From the NCBI RefSeq assembly GCF_004342025.1, contig NZ_SLWN01000003.1, forward strand, positions 62,001 through 126,000: 64,000 bases of DNA, read 5' to 3'. This document shows, piece after piece, positions 53,652 through 62,402 of the stretch. The stretch is from Kribbella steppae (lineage in GTDB: Bacteria > Actinomycetota > Actinomycetes > Propionibacteriales > Kribbellaceae). Positions within the stretch are counted from its first letter, which is position 1. Every line of letters begins with the position of its first letter. The translations under genes were made by a program, and so were the position numbers. A model generated the notes under the pieces. It did no database searches and was not told the DNA's origin. It saw only the letters and a program-made list of their open reading frames with translations.

Positions 53652-54359
53652 TCAGTGACCCGCCTGCTGGCCGCCGTCGACGTGGAGGATCTCGCCGGTG
53701 ACGAACGCGGCGCCCTCCAGGTACACGACCGCGTCGACGATCTCGTCGATCTCACCGAGCCGGCCGACCGGGTGCAGCGCGGCCAGGAACTCGTGCGTTT
53801 CCTCCGGGTGCATCGGCGTACGGATGACACCGGGGGCGACGGCGTTGACCCGGATTCCGCGGGCGGCGTACTCGGTGGCGAGGGACAAGGTGGCGGAGTT
53901 CAGTCCGGCCTTGGTCAGCGACGCCAGCACTGACGGCACGTTGGTGTTGGCGTGATCGGCCAGGCTGGTGGTGATGCTGACGATGTGTCCGGTGCCCTGG
54001 GCAACCATCGCCGCGACGGCCCGCTGGGTGATCTCGAAGAACCCGCGGACGTTGACGCCGGTGACGACGTCGAAGTCCTCGACGGTGTAGTCGGTGAACG
54101 GCTTGGCGACGAACACGCCGGCATTGTTGACCAGTGTGTCGATCCGGCCGAACGCCTCCAGTGCGCTCTCGACGATCTTGGTGCCGACGCCCGGCGCCGC
54201 GATGTCGCCGGCGACGGTCAACACCAGCGGGTCGTCCGATGGCTCGATGGTGCGGGAGTTGGCGACGACGGCGTACCCGAGTTTCCGGTACGCCGGGACG
54301 AGCGCCGCCCCGATGCCCTGGGACGCACCGGTGATGACGGCGACTTTCTGCGAACTCAT
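53652..54359 (-). CDS. SDR-family protein lacking the usual Tyr
   Basis: The protein has 235 residues from ATG 54359, with AGGAG upstream. The NAD(P)-binding TGASQGIG and structural NNAG motifs are intact, as is the Ser region VSITTSLAD. In the YxxxK motif the Lys stands in SLTKAG, but the Tyr position (four before Lys) is Ala. A normal SDR reductase would need that Tyr, so either catalysis differs or the protein is not a classical dehydrogenase. It is divergent from the LysR gene at 54486. Confidence 0.85.
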   Translation of the reverse strand: MSSQKVAVITGASQGIGAALVPAYRKLGYAVVANSRTIEPSDDPLVLTVAGDIAAPGVGTKIVESALEAFGRIDTLVNNAGVFVAKPFTDYTVEDFDVVTGVNVRGFFEITQRAVAAMVAQGTGHIVSITTSLADHANTNVPSVLASLTKAGLNSATLSLATEYAARGIRVNAVAPGVIRTPMHPEETHEFLAALHPVGRLGEIDEIVDAVVYLEGAAFVTGEILHVDGGQQAGH

Positions 54360-54485
54360 GGTTCTCCTCTTTCTCGAAGTAGCACTCTCGAAGGAAGCTG
54401 TACTTCGATCGTTGTCGAACCATCTGCCGTTTTCCACGACCGGTTTGCTCCCAGCTGAGAGGCCCGGCCTACTACGATCGGGCGG

Positions 54486-55395
54486 GTGGAACTGCGGCAG
54501 TTGCGGTACTTCGTCGCCGTGGCCGAGGAGCTGAACTTCGGTCGCGCCGCGGCCCGCTTGCACATCGCGGGACCTTCGCTGTCCCAGCAGATCAAATCGC
54601 TGGAGCGGGATCTCGGCGTCCGGTTGTTCGACCGCGACCGCCGTACCGTCACGCTGACCGCGCACGGTGAGTCGCTGCTGCCGCAGACCCGGACGTTGCT
54701 CGAGCAGGCGGACGAGTTGCGTCGTACGGCGGCCGGCTTCTCCGCGACCGAACCGGTCCGGCTCGGTTACGTGAGCTGGCGACCGGCCGATCTCGTCGAG
54801 CGGACGTCCGGGGTCGCGCAGTTGCTTGTCGATGCGTGGGTGATGCCATCGCACACGCAGGCGGGCCGGGTCGCGGACGGCAGTGTCGATCTGGCGATCT
54901 GCTGGGGTGCGCGCGACCGACCTGGCCGAGCAGGAGTTGACCGGCCGGCTGATCGGTGCGGACCGGTTGTCCGCAATCTCGTGGGGTCGCGACGAGTCCG
55001 CCGTACGTGCGAAGGACACCGCGGTGCTGGTGGACGCCGACACCGCGACCTGGGCGTCGTGGAACATCTATGCGGTCGAGTTCGCCCGCGAGACCGGTGC
55101 GGAGATCGTCCGGATCGACGACCACGGGATCACCGGCGCGGCCTTCTTCGAGCACGTTCGACAGCTACGTCGGCCCGTGGTCAGCTCGCCCAAACGCGAT
55201 GACACCCCGCTGCCGCCCGACCTGGTTCGTCGCCCGGTGGTCGAGCCGGTCCCGATCTGGACCTGGGCTCTGGTGTCCCGCCGCGACGAACCGAGTCGCG
55301 CCGTACAGGCCGCCATCGAGGCCCTCACGAGCGACATCACCGTCGACCTCTCGGAGGGCTGGCTTCCGGCTGACGACCCGTTCCGTCACTCTTGA
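54486..55395 (+). pseudogene. LysR-family regulator with one-base frameshift
   Basis: The first frame (GTG 54486) encodes the winged helix LRYFVAVAEELNFGRAAARLH..GPSLSQQIKSLERDLGVRLFDRD and the start of the sensor domain through LAICWGA. After the GGGG run at about 54914-54917, the homologous sequence continues in another frame (VRATDLAEQELTGRLIG) to 55395. Adding one G restores CWGVRATDLAEQ. The fault sits in a homopolymer, so a sequencing error is as likely as a true mutation. If real, the regulator of the divergent SDR gene is lost. Confidence 0.8.
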
Positions 55396-56156
55396 GTGAC
55401 GGCCGCAGTCGTCAGGCGGTAGCCGGTGTTTGCGGAGAACTCGGCGGACAGCGCGAAACGGTCGCCGCGGACCAAGGTGTGACGCCACTCGACCGGTCGG
55501 TTCTGTGAAGTGCCTTGGCGGTTGATGGAGAAGGCGGCGGCTTCCGGCGGGCAGCGCAGGAGGGTGCGTTCAGCCGGTGTTGGTACGACGGCCCGGATGT
55601 CTTCACGACCGTGGTCGAGGCGGAGGCCGGTGCGGGCGGCGAGTTCGTTGTAGAGGCTGGTGTGGGTGAAGTCGGCGTCCAGGAGGGGCTCCGCGAGTGA
55701 GGCGGGCAGCCAGACGCGGTCGAGCGCGAGGGGTTCGTCGCCGGCGAAGCGGAGTCGCTCGAGGTAGAGGAGTGGGATGGAGGCCTCGAGGTCCAGGCGG
55801 GCCGCGATGACTCCGTCGGCCCGGACGTCCAGCGCCCGTACGACGCTGTGCTGGGTCAGACCGGACGCCTCGACCGAGGAGAACAGGCTGTAGAGCGCGC
55901 CCATCGGCTGCCGGATCTCCGGCGTGGTCGCGACGCGTGGCTGACGGCCGCGTTCGGCGACGATCAGGCCGTCGGAGCGCAGTTTGGCGAGCGCCTGCCG
56001 GACCGTGTGCCGGCTGACCTGGTAGTCCTCGACCAGAGCGAGCTCACCGGGGAAGACGTCGTCGAACTCCCCAGCCCGCAGTCGGCGGACCAGGTCCTGC
56101 TGCAGCTGCTTCCAGAGCGGCTGGCCGCCGGAGCGGTCGAGCCTGCGCTCGGTCAT
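55386..56156 (-). CDS. GntR/HutC-family transcriptional regulator
   Basis: The protein has 256 residues from ATG 56156. The winged helix is PGELALVEDYQVSRHTVRQALAKLRSDGLIVAERGRQ, with the GntR VSRHTVRQAL helix. The UTRA-type sensor domain follows (IPLLYLERLRFAGDEPLALDRVWLP). It is divergent from the YeiH-type transporter, with a TGT-N4-ACA palindrome between them. Confidence 0.92.
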   Translation of the reverse strand: MTERRLDRSGGQPLWKQLQQDLVRRLRAGEFDDVFPGELALVEDYQVSRHTVRQALAKLRSDGLIVAERGRQPRVATTPEIRQPMGALYSLFSSVEASGLTQHSVVRALDVRADGVIAARLDLEASIPLLYLERLRFAGDEPLALDRVWLPASLAEPLLDADFTHTSLYNELAARTGLRLDHGREDIRAVVPTPAERTLLRCPPEAAAFSINRQGTSQNRPVEWRHTLVRGDRFALSAEFSANTGYRLTTAAVTQE

Positions 56157-56216
56157 CTGGTCCTGTCCTCCGCTGGCGTTGCCGGGCTTGCCAAATGTCC
56201 GGTCATCTCCTAGCTT

Positions 56217-56232
56217 AAATGTGCGTACATTT
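56217..56232. promoter_or_regulatory. GntR-type operator palindrome
   Basis: AAATGT-GCGT-ACATTT is a perfect 16-bp inverted repeat (TGT-N4-ACA core) midway between the gntR and yeiH-like starts. It fits HutC/GntR binding sites and would control both genes. Confidence 0.7.
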
Positions 56233-56256
56233 CTAGCGGAGGGGAGAACCGGTCCG

Positions 56257-57291
56257 ATGGTGCAGGTCGAGGTTAGGCCAATCGCCCCGACCGCCGTTCC
56301 CCGCTTCCACAGCCTGACCACCCGGGTTCCGGGCCTGGTCGTAGTACTGGCCCTGGCTGCTGTCGCGGTCCCACTCGGCCGGCTCGTGCCTGTGGTCGGC
56401 GGACCAGTGTTCGGGATCGTCCTGGGGGTGTTGGCGGGAGTCGCCGTACCGGTACTGCGGTCCGAGCGGTGCCGGCCCGGGTACGCCTTCGCCTCGAAGA
56501 CCTTGCTCCAGCTCTCGATCGTCGTACTGGGAACCGGTCTGTCGCTGCAGCAGGTCGTCCACGTCGGCGGCTCGTCGCTGCCGGTGATGCTCGGCACGCT
56601 GGCGATTGCACTGGGCGGTGCCTGGCTGTTCGGTCGTCTGCTCGGTGTCCGCGGCGACACCCAGACGTTGATCGGCGTCGGTACGGCGATCTGCGGCGCC
56701 TCGGCGATCGCGGCGACGGCGGCGGCGATCAACCCCAAGCGCTCATCGGTCGCCTACGCGCTGGCGACGATCTTCACCTTCAACGTCGTCGCTGTGCTCG
56801 CGTTCCCGCCGCTCGGACACTTGCTGGGCCTCAGCCCGGAAGCCTTCGGGTTGTGGGCAGGTACGGCGATCAACGACACGTCCTCGGTGGTCGCCGCCGG
56901 GTACGCGTACAGCCAGGAGGCCGGCGACCAGGCGCTCGTCGTCAAGCTGACCCGCTCGCTGATGTTGGTGCCGATCGTCCTGGCGCTCGTCGTCCTGAAG
57001 TCGCGCACGGAAGCCGCGGCGAACAAGCTGCCCTGGCGGAAGCTGGTCCCGCTGTTCCTGATCGGCTTCCTCGCCGCAGCCGGCCTGCGTACCGCCGGTC
57101 TGGTGCCGGTCGGATGGTTGCCTGGTTTGAGCCTGATCGGGACGTTCTTGATCACGTCCGCGCTGGTTGCGATCGGGCTGTCGTTGAGGCCGAGAGAACT
57201 GCGCGACACAGGACCCAGGCCGCTCCTCCTCGGAGCGATCCTGTGGGTCCTGGTCGCGGCAGGCAGTCTTGCGATTCAGTCCTTCTCGTAG
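56257..57291 (+). CDS. YeiH/UPF0324-family membrane transporter
   Basis: The protein has 344 residues from ATG 56257, with GGAGGGGAG upstream. About ten helices carry the family signatures GTAICGASAIAATAAAINP and FGLWAGTAINDTSSVVAAGYAYS. The family is predicted to export sulfite, sulfonate or other small anions. Control by the divergent GntR regulator is likely. Its 3' end overlaps the convergent GH2 gene by 16 bp. Confidence 0.88.
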   Translation: MVQVEVRPIAPTAVPRFHSLTTRVPGLVVVLALAAVAVPLGRLVPVVGGPVFGIVLGVLAGVAVPVLRSERCRPGYAFASKTLLQLSIVVLGTGLSLQQVVHVGGSSLPVMLGTLAIALGGAWLFGRLLGVRGDTQTLIGVGTAICGASAIAATAAAINPKRSSVAYALATIFTFNVVAVLAFPPLGHLLGLSPEAFGLWAGTAINDTSSVVAAGYAYSQEAGDQALVVKLTRSLMLVPIVLALVVLKSRTEAAANKLPWRKLVPLFLIGFLAAAGLRTAGLVPVGWLPGLSLIGTFLITSALVAIGLSLRPRELRDTGPRPLLLGAILWVLVAAGSLAIQSFS

Positions 57292-59087
57292 GCGGCCGGC
57301 CTGGTCTGGACGGCCTGGATCCGCGGTACGTCGAGCTTCGAGCTGCGGTCGAACCGGTAGATACCGTTCTCTTCCTGGAAGACGTCGGTGAGCTGCGTGT
57401 AGCAGTAGCCGAACATCAGCGGGTCGTCGAGCAGTGCGTCGACCAGCCCCGCGAAGCGGTCGTAGAACGCTTCCTCGTCCGCGACCCGCTGGCCGTAACC
57501 CCACGATTCGTTGGTGTTGTTGCCCTTTGCCTGGGCAGCCGCTTCGGGGTTCCACCAGATTCCGCCGAACTCACTGCAGAAATAGGGCTGACCGGCGTAC
57601 GGCTGGGAGATCGGCCGCCGCTCGTGTCCACCGGTGTTCCCGTACGGCGCTCCGTCCGCAAGGCCGGCCATCTGGCGCGCGAACTCCGCCGGGTCCTGCT
57701 CGTAGTTGTGCGAGTCCCACACGTCCGTCTCCGGCACGCGGTGCGAGTACCCGGAGGCGTCCAGCACCGGTCGCGTCGTGTCGGCCGCCTTCGTCGCCAG
57801 GAACATCGCCCGGGTGACGTCGTCCAGCTGGGTGATCCGGTCGTGCAGGAACTGGTGCGTCTCGTTCAGCGGGCACCAGCCGATGATGCTCGGGTGGCTG
57901 TAGTCGCGCTCGACCGCCTCCAGCCACTGTGTCACGAAGGACGCCGTGGGCTGCTGGTTGTTGTCTTGGGTGCCGTCAGCAACATTCTCGCCCCAGTCGC
58001 CGAACTCGCCCCAGACCAGGTACCCGAGCCGGTCCGCGTGGTACAGGAACCGCTCCTCGAACACCTTCTGGTGCAGCCGAGCCCCGTTGAAGCCGGCCGC
58101 CAGGCTCAGCTCGATGTCCGCGACCAGCGCCTCCTCCGACGGTGCCGTCATCAGGCTCTCCGGCCAGTAGCCCTGGTCCAGCACCAGTCGCTGGAACACG
58201 TGCTTGCCGTTGATCAGGATCGCCTGACCGTTGATCGACACCGACCGCAGTCCGGCATAGCTGTCGGCGCCGTCCACGACGTTGCCGTCGGCATCGATCA
58301 GCTCGACGCGAACGTCGTACAGGTGTGGATCGGTGGTGTCCCACAGGCGGACGCGGTCGGCCGGGACCTGGAGGGTGAGGCGCGGAGCCAGGTCGAGATC
58401 AGCGCGGACCTCGGCCTTCGTCACCTCGCCGTCGGCGTCGGAGAGGATCGCGCGGACCGTCCAGCCCGGCTTGTTAGCCGACACCGGTACTTCCAGGTGG
58501 AAACTGGAGCCGGCCACGTCCGGGGTGATCCGCGGCCTGTTGACGTGCACGCTTGGCACGGCCTCGAGCCAGACGGTCTGCCAGATGCCGGTGGTCCGGG
58601 TGTAGTGGCACCCGCTGTTGAAGTAGTTCGTCGTCTGCTTGCCGCGCGCCTGAACGCCGTGCCGGGTGTCCCGGGCACGGACCACGATCAGGGCTTCATC
58701 GCCGGGCGAGGCGACGGCTTTGAGGTTCGCGCTGAACGGCGTGAAGCCGCCGCGGTGCCGGACCACCTCGACGCCGTTGACCCAGACGGTCGCGTCCTGG
58801 TCGACGGCCTGGAAGTGCAGCACGGCGTCCTTGCCCGACCAGTCAGCCGGGATCGTGACGGTCGTCCGGTACCAGACCGCTTCGAGAAAGTCGACGTTCT
58901 CGATCCCGGACAGCTCGGTCTCGGGCGCGAACGGTACGACGATCCGCTGCAGCAACTCGCGGTCCCGGACCCCCCGCTCGAGACCGGAGTCGGACCGATC
59001 GATCTCGAACTGCCACTCGCCGTTCAGGTTCAGCCAGTCCGGCCGAACGAACTGCGGGCGCGGGTGCTCAGGGCGGGGTTGGGTCAT
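57276..59087 (-). CDS. GH2-family glycoside hydrolase
   Basis: The protein has 603 residues. It has the sugar-binding jelly roll (LNGEWQFEIDRSDSG, YRTTVTIP, FQAVDQDATVWVNG), an Ig-like domain and a TIM barrel. The acid/base Glu lies in CPLNETH and the nucleophile Glu in FCSEFGG. Relatives include beta-glucuronidases, beta-galactosidases and their plant-polymer homologues; the exact sugar cannot be read. There is no signal peptide, so it is intracellular. The upstream gap contains an 8-bp palindrome CAACGTTG (59135-59142) that could be part of a LacI-type operator. Confidence 0.92.
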   Translation of the reverse strand: MTQPRPEHPRPQFVRPDWLNLNGEWQFEIDRSDSGLERGVRDRELLQRIVVPFAPETELSGIENVDFLEAVWYRTTVTIPADWSGKDAVLHFQAVDQDATVWVNGVEVVRHRGGFTPFSANLKAVASPGDEALIVVRARDTRHGVQARGKQTTNYFNSGCHYTRTTGIWQTVWLEAVPSVHVNRPRITPDVAGSSFHLEVPVSANKPGWTVRAILSDADGEVTKAEVRADLDLAPRLTLQVPADRVRLWDTTDPHLYDVRVELIDADGNVVDGADSYAGLRSVSINGQAILINGKHVFQRLVLDQGYWPESLMTAPSEEALVADIELSLAAGFNGARLHQKVFEERFLYHADRLGYLVWGEFGDWGENVADGTQDNNQQPTASFVTQWLEAVERDYSHPSIIGWCPLNETHQFLHDRITQLDDVTRAMFLATKAADTTRPVLDASGYSHRVPETDVWDSHNYEQDPAEFARQMAGLADGAPYGNTGGHERRPISQPYAGQPYFCSEFGGIWWNPEAAAQAKGNNTNESWGYGQRVADEEAFYDRFAGLVDALLDDPLMFGYCYTQLTDVFQEENGIYRFDRSSKLDVPRIQAVQTRPAAYEKD

Positions 59088-59221
59088 CGAGGACTCCAGT
59101 GAAGGTGGAGAGGAGTGGGCGATACACGACAGTACAACGTTGGAATAGCCTCAGCAATAGGTGGATCCGCGAACTGAGAACCCCGCACTGGCTGAGCTGG
59201 GTGATCGTGTAAACCAGGTGC

Positions 59222-60142
59222 ATGGCTCTTCCTGCTGAAGTCATTGCGCCGGTGATGATCGAAGTCCGCCAGGGGCATCGCCTGGCGGTGCGGCGTCGTG
59301 GGGACGGTGGTGTGCCACTGCTGCTCATCCACGGATTCCCCTGCACAAGCCGCATCTGGTCGCACAACCTCATCCCGCTGGCCGAGGCGGGGTTCGACGT
59401 CGTCGCGCCGGACCTGCGCGGCTACGGCGACTCCGATTTCGCACCGGATGACTTCTACGACCTCAACGCGTTCAACACCGACCTGACCGGCCTGTTCGAC
59501 AAGCTCGGCTGGGAGCGCCCAGTCGTCGCCGGGCACGATCTGGGCGCGATGATCGCCGTCGACCTGGCCAACCGCCACCCCGACCGGGTGGACCGCCTGG
59601 TGATCCTGGACGACTCCATGCCCGACCTGGTCGAGACGTTCGCAGCGGCGGGTATCCCGCCGAGCCGGCCCAAGCCCGCCGTCTACGACTACCACCGCCT
59701 CCAAGGGCATCACGCCGACGCCTTGGTCGCCGAACTGGCTACGCCTGAGCAGCGGCGGCGTTATGTGGCTGAGTTCTACGGGCATCGCATGTGGTGTCCG
59801 CCCGATGCCTTCGACGAGGAGGACTTGGCCTTCCTGACCGAGCCCTACGCGGACTCGGCCCGGCTGCGGGCCGCCTTCGCCGACTACGAGGTCGTCATGG
59901 GCACCCGGCCACTGTCGGCGCCGGAAATGCTCGACCGGCCGGTTCGGCAGCGAGCGCTCGTGCTGATCGGCGCCGACCAGGTGACCCTAGGCGACCACGT
60001 CGAGCAGCGGTGCGCGCTCGCCTTCCCCGAAGCGGTCGGTCCGTTCTGGGTCAAGGGCGCCGGCCACTTCATGCCCTGGGAGCGGCCCGAGACAGTCAAC
60101 CGCGCCATCCGCTCCTTCTGCGGCGACCTGCTAGTGGCCTGA
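59222..60142 (+). CDS. Alpha/beta-hydrolase with Asp nucleophile
   Basis: The protein has 306 residues. LLLIHGFPCTSRIW is the oxyanion loop. The elbow GHDLGAMIA has Asp as nucleophile, as in epoxide hydrolases and haloalkane dehalogenases, and GAGHFMPWERPE carries the late His. PDLRGYGDSDFAP is the conserved strand. It is probably an epoxide or halo-compound hydrolase. It is divergent from the GH2 gene. Confidence 0.88.
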   Translation: MALPAEVIAPVMIEVRQGHRLAVRRRGDGGVPLLLIHGFPCTSRIWSHNLIPLAEAGFDVVAPDLRGYGDSDFAPDDFYDLNAFNTDLTGLFDKLGWERPVVAGHDLGAMIAVDLANRHPDRVDRLVILDDSMPDLVETFAAAGIPPSRPKPAVYDYHRLQGHHADALVAELATPEQRRRYVAEFYGHRMWCPPDAFDEEDLAFLTEPYADSARLRAAFADYEVVMGTRPLSAPEMLDRPVRQRALVLIGADQVTLGDHVEQRCALAFPEAVGPFWVKGAGHFMPWERPETVNRAIRSFCGDLLVA

Positions 60143-60238
60143 ACCTCTTCGACGCGGTGCGTGATCGTGACAGTGCGCGGCTCGGGGGTTCGCGATCGGC
60201 TGGATGTGTCAGGCTGGCGTTTTCGAGGGAGGGGCGGG

Positions 60239-60940
60239 GTGGCGTCGGAGCGGGTTGCGGAGGTTCGGCGGGTCAGGCTGCGGGTGGATCCGGGGGAGTT
60301 GTATGGGCGGATCCGGAGATGCAAGACGCAGGGGCCGCTTGGCGCTGGGGTTGTGCCGGACGAGTTCGTTGATGAACTGACGGACTACTGGGTCGATCGG
60401 TACGACTGGCGGGCTTACGAGGACCGGCTGAATGCCTACGAGCACTTTGCTACTGAGGTTGGCGGGCAGTTTGTCCACTTCATGCATTCGCGGTCGGGGC
60501 AGGCCGACGCGTCGGCTGTTCTGTTGACGCATGGGTGGCCGAGTGGGGTTGTGGATGTGGTGGATGCTGCCGGGCCGCTCCAGGGCAGACACCATCTGGT
60601 GATGCCGTCGATTGCCTGGAGCGCGTTGGCAGAGCCGGCGGGGTGGGATGAGTTGATGCGGCGGCTTGGGTACGACGACTACCTGGTCCGCGATGACAAA
60701 GGTGAGGCGCCGCCGGTGACGGCCGAAGTGAGCCCGGAGCGGCGCGGGCTGGCGCCGGAGGAGCTCGCTGAGGTTCGGTGGTTCAACGAGAACCTCAATG
60801 CCGTCAACGAAGAGCAGCAGATGCGGGCGCTTGTGTTGAGTGCCGCCATGCTCGCTTGGAATGCGCAGCACGCCGATCGCGACGCGACTCTGACTGGTGT
60901 GACGCTGGCTTGGTTTGCGCCGCGGTTACAGGCCGAGTAG
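60239..60940 (+). CDS. Epoxide-hydrolase N-terminal-like protein without catalytic core
   Basis: The protein has 233 residues from GTG 60239, after GGGAGGGG. DELTDYWVDRYDWRAYEDRLNAYEHF and VHFMHSRSG..VLLTHGWPSGVVDVV are the EHN domain and first hydrolase strand. The nucleophile elbow expected after RLGYDDYLV is replaced by RDDKGEAPP, and the cap and late His are missing. It is an intact frame but not a working epoxide hydrolase as such. Codon use is looser in GC (GTT, GGG-rich) than in neighbours. Confidence 0.7.
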   Translation: MASERVAEVRRVRLRVDPGELYGRIRRCKTQGPLGAGVVPDEFVDELTDYWVDRYDWRAYEDRLNAYEHFATEVGGQFVHFMHSRSGQADASAVLLTHGWPSGVVDVVDAAGPLQGRHHLVMPSIAWSALAEPAGWDELMRRLGYDDYLVRDDKGEAPPVTAEVSPERRGLAPEELAEVRWFNENLNAVNEEQQMRALVLSAAMLAWNAQHADRDATLTGVTLAWFAPRLQAE

Positions 60941-61792
60941 GCGAGCGCCGTTCTCCCAGCACACCGCGCGGAGCCAGTCGTCGCCCAGTTCCAACGACTC
61001 CAGCGCCTCGAGTTGTACGGCGTACTCGTAGGGGATGTTCGGGAAGTCGGACCCGAGCACGATCCGGTCCTGCAGTTCGCCGAGGCGTGAGGTCAGCGAC
61101 CGCGGGAAGGGCATCAGTGACTCGGTGAAAGGCGTCAACGCCATCGTCGTGTCCAAGTGGACATTCGGGTAGGACGTCAGCGCCAGGTGCTCGGCGTACT
61201 CCGGCATCCCCAGGTGCGCGATGACCGCAGTCAGCCGAGGGTGCTTCCGTAGTACTTCACCGAACGGCCCCGGACCCGTGTGCCGGCCGGGGATCGGTCC
61301 GGAGCCGCAGTGGACCACCACTGGTACGGCGGCCTCGGCCAGCTGACCCCACACGTCGTCTAGCTCGGTGTCACGCGGGTCGTAGTCACCGACCTGCACG
61401 TGGACCTTGAAGATCCGCGCGCCCTTCTCCAGCGCGTCGCGCACGTACGCCGACGCACCCGGCTCGGGGTAGAACGTCCCGCTCGGCACGCACCCGGGCG
61501 TCGCCTCGGCGAAGTCGCGTGCCCACTCGTTGAGCCAGGCTGCCATCCCGGGCTTGTGCGGATAGATCAGCGCCGGAAACGCCCGGACCCCCAACCCCTC
61601 GAGGGTCTTCAGCCGTTCCTCCACCGACGTCCGGTAGTTGATCGGCCAGGCCGTCCCGTAGTGCTCCGACGCCTGGTCGAAGTACGCCCACACCGCATTC
61701 ATCACCTGGTCGGGCAAGAAATGCACATGCACATCGACCAGCCCGTCCAGCCCGAGCCGCTGCCACCACGCCGGCACATCCACATCGCGCAC
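60926..61792 (-). CDS. Amidohydrolase-2 family metal-dependent hydrolase
   Basis: The protein has 288 residues. The metal site is formed by DVHVHF near residue 20, VVHCGSGP in the middle and the Asp of VLGSDFPN near the end; AVIAHLGMPEY supplies another His. This is the ACMSD-like amidohydrolase group, which decarboxylates or hydrolyses aromatic acids and lactones. Substrate unknown. It overlaps the 3' end of the epoxide-hydrolase-like gene by 15 bp. Confidence 0.9.
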   Translation of the reverse strand: MRDVDVPAWWQRLGLDGLVDVHVHFLPDQVMNAVWAYFDQASEHYGTAWPINYRTSVEERLKTLEGLGVRAFPALIYPHKPGMAAWLNEWARDFAEATPGCVPSGTFYPEPGASAYVRDALEKGARIFKVHVQVGDYDPRDTELDDVWGQLAEAAVPVVVHCGSGPIPGRHTGPGPFGEVLRKHPRLTAVIAHLGMPEYAEHLALTSYPNVHLDTTMALTPFTESLMPFPRSLTSRLGELQDRIVLGSDFPNIPYEYAVQLEALESLELGDDWLRAVCWENGARLLGL

Positions 61793-61827
61793 CCCGCTAC
61801 TTTACGTGCGCCAAGCTTTTCAACAGC

Positions 61828-61841
61828 TACGTAACTACGTA
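61828..61841. promoter_or_regulatory. Paired TACGTA palindromes in divergent promoter
   Basis: Two TACGTA hexamers (61828-61833 and 61836-61841) lie 8 bp apart between the amidohydrolase and wHTH regulator genes. They are candidate binding sites for that regulator. Confidence 0.45.
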
Positions 61842-61852
61842 CTATCCACAGT

Positions 61853-62269
61853 GTGGATGACCCTGTGGATAACCGGCTCGCAGAGCTGGAGAGGCGCATC
61901 GCCGCGCTGGAATCCGCAGCAGTCACCAAGCGGGGAACGAGGCGGCGGTCGTCCGATGCTCGCCAGGCCGACACGGCCCGGGCGCTCCGGGAGCTCCGGG
62001 CCAGGCGCGACTGGTCAGATGTGGCGCCGGCACTCGCGGCACTGGGCAGTCCGATCCGGCTGACCCTGCTCCGCGAGATCGTCCGCGGTCACGCGACCGT
62101 CAACTCGCTGAGCCGGGTGGAGGGCGTCGGTACGAGCGGGCAGATCTACCACCACCTCCGCCAGCTCACCGCCGAAGGCTGGCTGCACACCCCCACCCGC
62201 GGCACCTTCGCCGTCCCGGCTTCGCGCGCCACCGCCCTCAACGCAATCCTGGCCGCCCTGGACGACTGA
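61853..62269 (+). CDS. ArsR-like winged-helix regulator
   Basis: The protein has 138 residues from GTG 61853. An N-terminal coiled coil (LAELERRIAALES) and basic linker precede the winged helix LGSPIRLTLLREIV..VGTSGQIYHHLRQLTAEGWL. Such proteins regulate an adjacent gene; the divergent amidohydrolase at 60926-61792 is the natural candidate. No metal-binding Cys are present. Confidence 0.85.
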   Translation: MDDPVDNRLAELERRIAALESAAVTKRGTRRRSSDARQADTARALRELRARRDWSDVAPALAALGSPIRLTLLREIVRGHATVNSLSRVEGVGTSGQIYHHLRQLTAEGWLHTPTRGTFAVPASRATALNAILAALDD

Positions 62270-62402
62270 CTCGGGGGTCAGGCGGTAGGTGGGTTGGACG
62301 GGGTTGGGTTGGGCGCGAGGGATTCCGTTGGCTACGTGCGGCCTGGAGTGCGGCTCTCGGTGAGCGAGCGAGGGGTGACCCGGCGTGATTGGATGATGGG
62401 GC

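Noticed and set aside
56469..59102. 877-residue plus-strand protein
   Set aside because: It runs through parts of the YeiH gene in another frame and antisense to the GH2 gene; composition is that of a high-GC shadow frame.
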